NCBI GenBank assembly: GCA_964514385.1
Contig: CAZEQJ010000026.1
Coordinates: 1-46,619, forward strand
Direction of reading: 5' to 3'
DNA from: CAZEQJ01 sp964514385
Lineage (GTDB): Bacteria; Bacteroidota; Bacteroidia; Cytophagales; Cyclobacteriaceae
DNA length: 46,619 nucleotides
The notes below the pieces were generated by a model. It was not told where the DNA came from. It was given only the letters and a program-made list of their open reading frames with translations, and made no database searches. This document shows, one piece after another, positions 10,225-18,400 of this stretch. Numbering within the stretch: position 1 is the stretch's first letter; every line of letters begins with the position of its first letter. The position numbers and the translations under genes were made by a program.

Positions 10225-12843
10225 AATACAGCAGACATCAACGGTGGCACGATAGATGGGACGGCAATCGGAACGACGATACGTTCCACAGGAGCCTTTA
10301 CGACGCTGGATGCGAACAGCACGTTAAATGTCGATGGAGCATCGACGTTGAATGGCAATGTAGATATAGACGGTGGGCTGACGTTTGACGGAGCAGGAGC
10401 TTCAATCGAGGGTATCACAACAGATCTGAATGCAAGTTCAGCAGCGAATGAGTTGGTGACAGCTGCGGAGGTGAAGGACTATGTAGACACGAAGGTAGGG
10501 AATCAGGGGTTAGATTCGGCCTACACGTATGGGAATACGATTCAGGTACGGGATGCGATTGGGGATATGACAGTAGCTTTGAATGGAACGAGCAGTTTCA
10601 TAGTAGATGGAGGAACGGGCGATGTAACGGTAGACCAGAGTGGAGCCATGACAGCAGGCAACGGATTGACGGTATTTGGATCCCTAGCCTTGGACAATAA
10701 TGCAATCGATGATATCGAGGTGGAAGATGCACTTACCATCTCAGGCGGTACCATCAATAATACACCGATTGGAGCTACAACACGATCCACCGGAGCCTTC
10801 ACAACATTGGATGCCAACAGCACATTGAATATAACAGGTGCCGCTACTTTCAACAGCACACTTGATGTAACGGGTATCACATCATTTGATGGAAATGTCA
10901 ATCTTGGAGATGCTGCCAGTGATGTGATTACCATTACAGGCGGTATTACCTTTAATGAAACCACAAATAATTTAGCACTTGAGGTAGCAGACCAATCCGC
11001 TGCAGGTAGCACCCTGCAGTTTCCTGATCTCGCCGGAGCTACCAGAACTATTCTCACCAATGCTGACCTGACCTTACAAGGGGCTTACAACGGAGGACAA
11101 ACTATAAATGCCCCTACTTCTAACCTTACGGTTAACCTGAGTAATACAGCAGATTTTCTGATCCAGGATAATGGCTCTACCTTTTTCACTGCCAGTGATG
11201 CTGGTGTAGTGACTATAGATGAAATCAGGCTTGATGGAAACACGATCGCATCGACATCTGGAAATCTTACCATTGCTCCCGTGTCAGGAGCAAATGCAGA
11301 TGTAACTACACTGGGTGTCGGAGTTATCAACTTGGATGGTGCAGCAGGTGTGAATATCAACTCGAGCAATAATGGCATTAATATAGGGAATGATGCGGAT
11401 GCTCAACCTGTAAACATCGGAACCGGTGCTGCATCACGTACCATTACCATAGGTAACACTACCGGTAGCACTGCTGTGAACATACTGGCGGGAACAGGAA
11501 ATGTTGACCTTACAGGTAATGTAAACATTAGCGCAGGTGCAGATGTAACAGGCACATTGCAGGCATTTGATAATACCGTACTCGGCTCCGATAATAGCGA
11601 TAATATATCCTTTAATGGTGCAGTTCTGAATGATGGCAGTGGTTTTGCTATTAACTTTGAAGGTGCTACTGACGATGGTATACAAACCAGAATTATCATT
11701 GAGGACCCTCAGACAACCAGCAAGGAAATTACCTTCCCTAATGCTACAGGTACCGTGTTACTTCAGGGTAATGTAGACCTTCAGGATGCATTTGATGCCG
11801 GTCAGACCATCGCTGCAGGAGGAAATAATTTCATTACAAACCTTAATGGAGCTGGAAATTTCATTATTCAGGATGCAGGCACTCCTTTCTTCACAGCTAA
11901 CAGTAACGGGGAGGTGATAATCGATCAACTTCAGCTTGATGGAAACAGCATAAGTTCCGCCTCAGGCGCTATAAGCATCTCCCCTGCCAGTAATAATAAT
12001 TTTACAGTGAATACTGCTGGTACAGGACAGGTAGATATTAACAGTGCCAATGGTGTAACCATTGACGCTGCAGCAGCATCTAATTTATCTACCAGCGCAG
12101 GCCTATTAACACTTGCCGGCGCCAGTGGTGTGGACATAAACGGAGGAGGGGCTTCATCTATTACGGCTACAGGGGCTGCTTTAACACTTGAAACGGTTAC
12201 ATCAGGTCTTGTTGACATCAACTCAGCCGGAGCTATACAGGCAGATGCTGCTGCAGGAATATCGCTGGATGCTGCCGGAGCTTCTAATTTTTCGACCAGT
12301 GCCGGCCTGCTTACATTGTCAGGAGCAGGTGGCGTAGATGTTGACGGTACCGGTAATTCAGCGATTACTGCCAATAGTGGCAACCTTACCCTTGAAACTT
12401 CAACATCCGGTGATGTGATCCTGAATTCAGCAAATACCGTAGATGTAAATGCCGCAGCCAGTGTAACGATTGATGCTGCCTCCGATAATAATGTAACCAT
12501 AACTACTTCCGGATCAGGATTTACCGATATAGATGGAGATGTAAATCTGGGAACGAATGGCACTACCTTTTCATCTATTGTTCGCCAAACCGTTTCTGTG
12601 GATCCGCCAAGTATCCCAAATGGATCATCTGTCGAGGTTTCAGTCAATGTAACTGGAGCGGCTGTTGGAGGTTCTGTATTTGCGTCTCCAGCTGGTGACT
12701 TGGGAGATGATGATATAATCGTTTCTTATGCAAGAGTTACAGCTGCAAATACTGTTGTGATTAAATTTCATAGTCGACAAGGCGGGGGACCTGCGATAGA
12801 TTTAGGGCCAACAGACTGGTATATATCTGTTATAAATCCATAA
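10225..12843 (+). CDS. Giant fibre-like repeat protein, C-terminal part (starts in gap)
   Basis: These are 872 codons open at the 5' side to the gap, continuing the gene that starts at 6644. The first ATG (10348) is not a real start, because the frame is open and repeat-coding from 10225. The part contains two copies of a module with GTTIRSTGAFTTLDANSTLN (10276) and GATTRSTGAFTTLDANSTLN (10768), then an AAEVKDYVDTKVG element. After these come long stretches of short hydrophobic/Asn/Thr repeats, with the pair NLSTSAGLLTL and NFSTSAGLLTL. The last ~85 residues (from VRQTVSVDPPS) form a non-repetitive beta domain, ending DWYISVINP. I see no T9SS sorting domain, so how it is exported or anchored is open. 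Codons to about 10700 differ sharply from the rest of the gene. Confidence 0.78.
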   Translation, partial: NTADINGGTIDGTAIGTTIRSTGAFTTLDANSTLNVDGASTLNGNVDIDGGLTFDGAGASIEGITTDLNASSAANELVTAAEVKDYVDTKVGNQGLDSAYTYGNTIQVRDAIGDMTVALNGTSSFIVDGGTGDVTVDQSGAMTAGNGLTVFGSLALDNNAIDDIEVEDALTISGGTINNTPIGATTRSTGAFTTLDANSTLNITGAATFNSTLDVTGITSFDGNVNLGDAASDVITITGGITFNETTNNLALEVADQSAAGSTLQFPDLAGATRTILTNADLTLQGAYNGGQTINAPTSNLTVNLSNTADFLIQDNGSTFFTASDAGVVTIDEIRLDGNTIASTSGNLTIAPVSGANADVTTLGVGVINLDGAAGVNINSSNNGINIGNDADAQPVNIGTGAASRTITIGNTTGSTAVNILAGTGNVDLTGNVNISAGADVTGTLQAFDNTVLGSDNSDNISFNGAVLNDGSGFAINFEGATDDGIQTRIIIEDPQTTSKEITFPNATGTVLLQGNVDLQDAFDAGQTIAAGGNNFITNLNGAGNFIIQDAGTPFFTANSNGEVIIDQLQLDGNSISSASGAISISPASNNNFTVNTAGTGQVDINSANGVTIDAAAASNLSTSAGLLTLAGASGVDINGGGASSITATGAALTLETVTSGLVDINSAGAIQADAAAGISLDAAGASNFSTSAGLLTLSGAGGVDVDGTGNSAITANSGNLTLETSTSGDVILNSANTVDVNAAASVTIDAASDNNVTITTSGSGFTDIDGDVNLGTNGTTFSSIVRQTVSVDPPSIPNGSSVEVSVNVTGAAVGGSVFASPAGDLGDDDIIVSYARVTAANTVVIKFHSRQGGGPAIDLGPTDWYISVINP

Positions 12844-12890
12844 AAACAGATTATTCATTTCATATTAAGGATCGTTCATCTAAAATAAAC

Positions 12891-12917
12891 CCATTATTTT
12901 AATGGTGGATTTTTTTT
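12891..12917 (+). terminator. Possible weak intrinsic terminator after the giant gene
   Basis: CCATTA-TTT-TAATGG forms a 6-bp stem with a 3-nt loop and is followed after a short spacer by eight T. It lies 48 bp after the stop at 12843. The stem is AT-rich, so termination would be weak. It overlaps the promoter candidate for the next gene. Confidence 0.4.
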
Positions 12918-12940
12918 GACAGTGATTTAAATTAGTTTTG
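12915..12940 (+). promoter_or_regulatory. Promoter candidate for the YfiR-domain gene
   Basis: TAGTTTTG at 12933-12940 is an exact match to the Bacteroidota -7 element TAnnTTTG. A TTTG lies at 12915-12918, but the 14-nt spacer is shorter than the usual 17-23. The start codon is 38 bp downstream. Confidence 0.5.
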
Positions 12941-12978
12941 TATTCCGATGTTGTGGCATTGTATTTGCCAAGCCATTG

Positions 12979-13548
12979 ATGAATATGAGGGATATTAAGC
13001 TTCTGTCTGGTATATTATTGTTTTTGTTGATGCTTACGGCCACAACAGCAAAGGCACAACTTGCCCCGAAAACCGGCTCTACTCTTACGGCTCCCAATGC
13101 CAATTATAAAGAGACGCAGATGAAGATATACAGTATGTTCATCCTCAACTTTATAAAATATATTGAATGGCCGGATGCCTCGTCAAATTTCACAGTAGCT
13201 GTGCTTGACGACCCGGATATTACCAAGCAGCTTGAAGAAATGGCTCGCGTGAAATCCAGAGACAATCTCAACATCGAAGTACGTCAATATTCCAGCGCAG
13301 GGGAGATTATACCGAGTAATATCGTATTTGTCCCATCAAATAATCCGAATGTAATCAACGCTGTCATCACCAGGTTTCAGGGAAAGCCAGTGCTTGTGGT
13401 CACTAATATTCCAGAAGGTACAGATGTGGCCTCAGGAATAAATTTTGTTACCGTAGACGGGAGACCGCGTTTTCAGATCAATGACCCGGTAGTTGAGCGG
13501 CTTGGTTTGAAAGTCTCTGGTCAGTTAAAATCTTTTTCACTCCGCTAA
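12979..13548 (+). CDS. YfiR/DUF4154 family exported protein
   Basis: This is a 189-residue protein with an N-terminal signal peptide (LLFLLMLTATTAKA-Q). ATG 12979 is chosen over the TTG one codon earlier; ATG 12985 is also possible. The body follows the YfiR (DUF4154) pattern. KIYSMFILNFIKYIEWP is near the start, FTVAVLDDPDI comes next, IPSNIVFVPS is in the middle, and GINFVTVDGRPRFQINDPVVERLGLKVSGQLKSF closes it. In Pseudomonas, YfiR is a periplasmic repressor of a diguanylate cyclase. Many Bacteroidota homologues have no known target, and no cyclase is next to it here. The position after the surface locus suggests an envelope role, which is inference. It is separated from the giant gene by a probable terminator and promoter, and tpiA follows at 13 bp. 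Confidence 0.8.
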   Translation: MNMRDIKLLSGILLFLLMLTATTAKAQLAPKTGSTLTAPNANYKETQMKIYSMFILNFIKYIEWPDASSNFTVAVLDDPDITKQLEEMARVKSRDNLNIEVRQYSSAGEIIPSNIVFVPSNNPNVINAVITRFQGKPVLVVTNIPEGTDVASGINFVTVDGRPRFQINDPVVERLGLKVSGQLKSFSLR

Positions 13549-13561
13549 AACCTTCAATATT

Positions 13562-14317
13562 ATGCGTAAAACTATTATCGCAGGCAACTGGAAAATGAAC
13601 AAGTCGCTTAGCGATGGACTTTCCCTTTTTTCCGAAATCAAGGAAATGGTCCATGACGAAGTTCACACCGACGTCGAGATTGTGATCAATGCGCCGTTTA
13701 TCCATTTGGCACCATTAAATCGCCTGCTGGGGTCAAGTAAGATCAGGCTGGGTGCCCAGAATTGCCATTATGAATCCGAAGGCGCATACACAGGCGAAAT
13801 CTCTCCGGTGATGCTTGCCTCAATACCTGTGCAATATGTAGTCCTCGGTCATAGCGAAAGACGTGAATACTTTAATGAGACAGACGAACTTCTTAAAAAG
13901 AAGACAGATGCAGCTTTATCTGCCGGACTTACGCCGATTTTCTGTTGTGGTGAGCCGCTCGAGGTAAGGGAAGCAGGAAAACACGTGGAATACGTTACAC
14001 GGCAGCTCGAAGCCTCAATTTTTCATCTCCCTGCTGAAAAATTCAGCCAGCTCGTCATTGCCTACGAACCTATATGGGCCATCGGTACAGGTAAAACCGC
14101 TACCGCCCAACAGGCACAGGAGATGCATGCTGCTATAAGAGAATTTCTTCAGTCTCAATATCATGATGCAGCTCAGAATATTTCAATTCTCTATGGCGGA
14201 AGTATGAAGCCTGATAATGCCGGAGAGCTGCTTAAAATGGACGATGTTGACGGCGGTTTGATTGGTGGAGCATCCCTGAAATCGCGCGATTTTGTCAATA
14301 TCATCAAATCTGTATGA
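13562..14317 (+). CDS. tpiA: Triosephosphate isomerase
   Basis: This cytoplasmic glycolytic enzyme interconverts dihydroxyacetone phosphate and glyceraldehyde 3-phosphate. The 251-residue length is normal. Substrate-binding Asn9 and Lys11 are in GNWKMN, the electrophile His97 is in LGHSERR, and the catalytic base Glu169 is in AYEPIWAIGTG (the flexible loop follows). The phosphate loop YGGSMKPDNA and the GLIGGASL segment are intact. The ATG at 13562 gives the standard N-terminus. The stop overlaps the next gene's start by ATGA. Confidence 0.97.
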   Translation: MRKTIIAGNWKMNKSLSDGLSLFSEIKEMVHDEVHTDVEIVINAPFIHLAPLNRLLGSSKIRLGAQNCHYESEGAYTGEISPVMLASIPVQYVVLGHSERREYFNETDELLKKKTDAALSAGLTPIFCCGEPLEVREAGKHVEYVTRQLEASIFHLPAEKFSQLVIAYEPIWAIGTGKTATAQQAQEMHAAIREFLQSQYHDAAQNISILYGGSMKPDNAGELLKMDDVDGGLIGGASLKSRDFVNIIKSV

Positions 14318-14628
14318 TCCTGCTAATGTTCTGGCTTATCCCCTTTTACCAGCAAACCGATTTTTGTGAGCTGAAAGGGCCTGTTTATGTAACGGATAAC
14401 CCAAAAGAAACGCATTTTTTTGTTTATCAGGAGGAATCTGAAGCCTTTGCCGACATACTGGTCTTCAAGGAAGAAAACAAATTCTATGCAGATAAGCCGG
14501 GTGTCTGGTACTACACAAAATATAAGGAGGATGCGGCCTTGATTCTCATGTATACTGATCAAAAAAATAAAGCAGATTTCAGTATTCATTTTACAGATTC
14601 ATATGCCTTTGCGGGATGCAACCACTAG
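14314..14628 (+). CDS. Small exported protein, DUF6150-like
   Basis: This is a 104-residue protein that begins in the 4-bp ATGA overlap with tpiA and overlaps prmA by 13 bp, so it is tightly held in the operon. A short hydrophobic N-terminus (MILLMFWLIPF) may be a signal peptide or anchor. The rest has regular beta-strand units with aromatic and ADxxV patterns (GPVYVTDNPKE, FADILVFKEENKF, ADFSIHFTDSYAFAG) that resemble DUF6150 proteins. I do not know a function. The overlaps on both sides and the regular pattern make it very likely a real gene. Confidence 0.7.
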   Translation: MILLMFWLIPFYQQTDFCELKGPVYVTDNPKETHFFVYQEESEAFADILVFKEENKFYADKPGVWYYTKYKEDAALILMYTDQKNKADFSIHFTDSYAFAGCNH

Positions 14629-15437
14629 ATAAATCTGTCACAGTCGAGGTGGTGATCGGTGTCAGCGGTGAGGAGGCTGAAATTGTAATCGCCGTATTAA
14701 ATGAAAACGGATATTTTGGGTTTCTGGAAGAGGAAGACAGCCTGAAAGCATATATCGATGAAGCTGCATTTGATCAGACGTTATTAAGTGAGGTGCTGGA
14801 ACATCCGTTTGAAGTCCGGTTTATTGAACCAAAAAACTGGAATGAAGAATGGGAAAAATCCTTTACCCCAATCACAATTGCTGAAAAGGTATGCATCCGC
14901 GCCCCCTTTCATACCCCTTCTGATTCAGATTTTGATATTATCATTTTCCCCAAAATGGCATTTGGTACAGGACATCATCAGACTACCAGCCTGATGGTAC
15001 AGGCCATGCTTGAAGAGGATTTTACCGGTAAAGATGTCGGCGACATGGGAACGGGCACCGGCATTTTAAGCATTCTGGCTTCTTTGCTCGGCTCAAGTCA
15101 TATTTCAGCTACTGAAATAGACAGCTGGGGTATTGATAATGCCCTTGAAAATGCTGAACTGAATGGAATAAAAAATATAAGTTTTTACCATGGGGATGTT
15201 AGCAAAGTTTCAGACCAGGTATTTGATATTCTGCTCGCCAACATCAATAAAAATGTATTACTTGAAGAACTTGACACCTACGCTCATTGCCTCAAAAAGG
15301 GCGGAAGTTTATACCTCAGCGGCTTTTATAAAAATGATGTGCCTGATTTGAATCAAAAAGCTATCCAACACGGTTTAATAATGGTAAAAGAGCTGGAAAA
15401 GGATAATTGGGCGCTGTTAATTTTTAAAAAGCAGTAA
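14616..15437 (+). CDS. prmA: Ribosomal protein L11 methyltransferase
   Basis: This 273-residue cytoplasmic SAM-dependent enzyme trimethylates ribosomal protein L11. The PrmA-specific KMAFGTGHHQTTSLM motif is followed by the SAM-binding loop DMGTGTGILSI. The acidic ATEIDSWGIDNALENA segment and the catalytic-region motif ILLANINKNVLLE are also present. The N-terminal substrate-recognition domain (first ~90 residues) is divergent and shortened, as is usual in Bacteroidota. ATG 14616 lies inside the end of the preceding gene. Confidence 0.95.
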   Translation: MQPLDKSVTVEVVIGVSGEEAEIVIAVLNENGYFGFLEEEDSLKAYIDEAAFDQTLLSEVLEHPFEVRFIEPKNWNEEWEKSFTPITIAEKVCIRAPFHTPSDSDFDIIIFPKMAFGTGHHQTTSLMVQAMLEEDFTGKDVGDMGTGTGILSILASLLGSSHISATEIDSWGIDNALENAELNGIKNISFYHGDVSKVSDQVFDILLANINKNVLLEELDTYAHCLKKGGSLYLSGFYKNDVPDLNQKAIQHGLIMVKELEKDNWALLIFKKQ

Positions 15438-15476
15438 AAGTTGTAATTTTTATCGTCCGGAAGTGTTCCATAAAGT

Positions 15477-18400
15477 ATGAGGCTGGTTTTTTCTCTTCTG
15501 TTTTTAATAAGCACCTTCGCTTTTGCAGGCAAATCGGCTGATAGCCTGAGCTTTCAGCAGGTAGTGGCTGGTGATCTTGAGAAATACTATGGTCGGACAG
15601 TGCTCAATGAACTCGATTCGGCCTTTCTCAGATTGTGGGAAAACTATACAGCCAATACCAGACAGTCATTTTCCGAACTTTATGATTCGCTTGTTCAGGC
15701 TGAGACTATGCCATATCCTTATTTTAAGGAACTCACCCTCACCTCTATCATTGCTCTCGACTCGGTTGGGCTGCCAGCGGCTGAGCTTGAACATATATTG
15801 AATATAGGTAATAAAGTATTGGCCCATCAGGGCAATGGTGATTTTCAGGATTTTCACCGCTATATGCGGATGTTTCTTTATAATAATGCTCTATATCATA
15901 GTAGCTCACATCAGGTAAAGCTGGACGGCACCTGGGAGCTGATGTATAAAAAACCTGAAGCAGCACCTGTTGTGCAGTTACCTGTTTTGCCGGATGAAAG
16001 GCAGCTGGAAGAAGAAGAAACGGTTTCAACAGATACCTGGGGTGACGACAGCTGGGGCGATGATGATGGCTGGGGTACCTCCTCTGATGACTGGAGTAGT
16101 GATGACGGATGGAGTGATGACGACGATTGGGGTACGTCTGATGGAGGCTGGAATACCGGAGATTCGTGGAACTCAGGTGACACATGGGGAAACGAAAATG
16201 AAACATCTGCTTTTGGTGACGAAAACAGATGGGAAGGTGAGCCGGAGGCTGCCGCTGTGATCAATACAGATATTTTTGCCACAGAGCAGGTGACTGTTGC
16301 CGGCGCCTACATTGACATAAAGGATGTAAACCTGATGCTGTCCACCCCGTACGACACGGTGAACTTTAAAGGCATTACCGGACAGCTGATTATTGATAAT
16401 TATATGTTAAATGCCCAGAAGGGATTTGCCAGCTGGCAGGAAATGGGTATTGATAAGGATATCCAGGTAGATTTTAATGAATTTATCTGGGATGTAAGTG
16501 GGCGAAGATTTACAGCCGAGAAAGTTTTACTGACCAATAACGAAATATCTGAAGAACCAATTGAAGGACATTTTGCCTACTACAGTAAAAAAAGACATTC
16601 CTCTGAAATATCAGATTATCCGCAGTTCATTTCTTACCGTTCGGACAATCAAATTAATTTCAATGACCCTCAGCTAACCGTAACAGGTGGTTATACCATT
16701 CGGGGGCTGAAGGAAACTACTGCTGCCCGACTCAATGAGCGTAACCGCATCACATATAAAAAGGATGGTGCGGTGATATTCGATGCTGTGGCGGAAGAGC
16801 CATTTATTATAGAAGACTCCACACTTATATCACCGGCAACACATGTGAGGGTATTTCATAAAAGAGACAGCATTGTGAACCAGCAGGTAAAGCTATCCTA
16901 TCATTACCCTGATCAGGAGCTTGTACTCGAACGAGCCGACAAGCCCTTCCGAAGATCACTCTATATTTCTTCTTATTTCAATACAGAAGTGGAAGCAGAT
17001 GCACTTATGTGGAACCTGAAAGCCGATTCTTTGGAACTTACCTCGCTTAATGCCCGGGATAAACTTGCGGTAATTTTCAGATCCAACAGATTTTATGATG
17101 ATAAGGTGATACCCGGCTTATCGCAATACACCACATTCAATCCATTTCTTGTCATTATCAGTTATGCAGTTTCTAAGGGAGGCATCACTGAGTTTTACCT
17201 CGGCGACCTGGCCGACGAAAAAAACATTGACGAGCGTCAGCTTAAAAATGCCATTACCTATCTCGATGAGCAGGAGTTTCTTGATTTTGAAAACGGGGTG
17301 ATCAGACTCAAGGAAAAGATGATCCATTATTACAGATCTTATCGTAATCTTTTTGACTACGATAAGCTTGTCATACCTTCAGTTACCGATGAAGAGTACA
17401 ATGCCGTGATCCATCTGGATGACAATACCCTTCGTATAAATGGTGTAAAAGAGTTTTTTATAAGCAAGGACCCCGACATCTATATTGAACCCAAAGATGG
17501 GATACTGGAAATGGAGAATGATATGAATTTCAGTTTCTCAGGAAAAATACAGGCCGGGAATTTTGAGTATAACGGCATCGACTTCAGGTTTGATTATGAC
17601 AGCTTTCTGATCGCTATGCCACAGATAGATTCGATGAAGCTAAAAGTGGAAAAAGGCCGGACAGACATCAGAGGAAATGCTGTGCGCGAGGAGCTGGAAA
17701 ATGAATTTGTGGAGACCAGTGGCACCTTGTATATCAATGATCCCAAAAATAAATCCGGACAGCGTAATATCGCCAAGTACCCCATCTTTGATGCCACTAC
17801 AGGTGCCGTGATTTACTTTACCAGCAACACCTATCTTGAGGGGGCCTACGATCAGGATCTGTATGTAGATGTACCTCCGTTTGTGCTGGATAGTGTAACG
17901 GCAAGTGAGCCGGGATCGGTAAACTTTGGTGGTAGCTTTGGCTCAGCCGGACTCTTTCCCGATTTTGAAGTGACATTGCGTATCATGGAAGACTATTCCA
18001 TGGGCTTTATTCACGGCATCCCGGCTGATGGATTTCCTGTGTACAATGAACGCGGACATTTTTACGGCCAGCAGCTGCGAATGGATTACAATGGACTCAC
18101 CTCTGCAGGCCGGCTGGAATACCTGTCGAGTGAAGTTGTTTCAGATGGGGTTACCTTTTATCAGGATAGCCTGGTCGGTATAGCTACCAGCGTGAACGTA
18201 CGGCCAGAAGTGGTAAACCAGGTTGATTTTCCCGATCTGATCGCCGGCAGAAGTAAATTCGACTGGAACGCCTACAAGGACAGCTTGTATGTTAGTAACC
18301 TTGACCAGCGAATGCAGCTTTATGATAAAACTGCCACACTTGACGGTCAGGCAACCATTACGCCCGGGGGGATATATGGTTCAGGTGACCTCATAACGCG

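Noticed and set aside
10542..12647. Minus-strand open frames of up to 238 codons after the gap
   Set aside because: Shadows of the same repeat gene for the same reasons.
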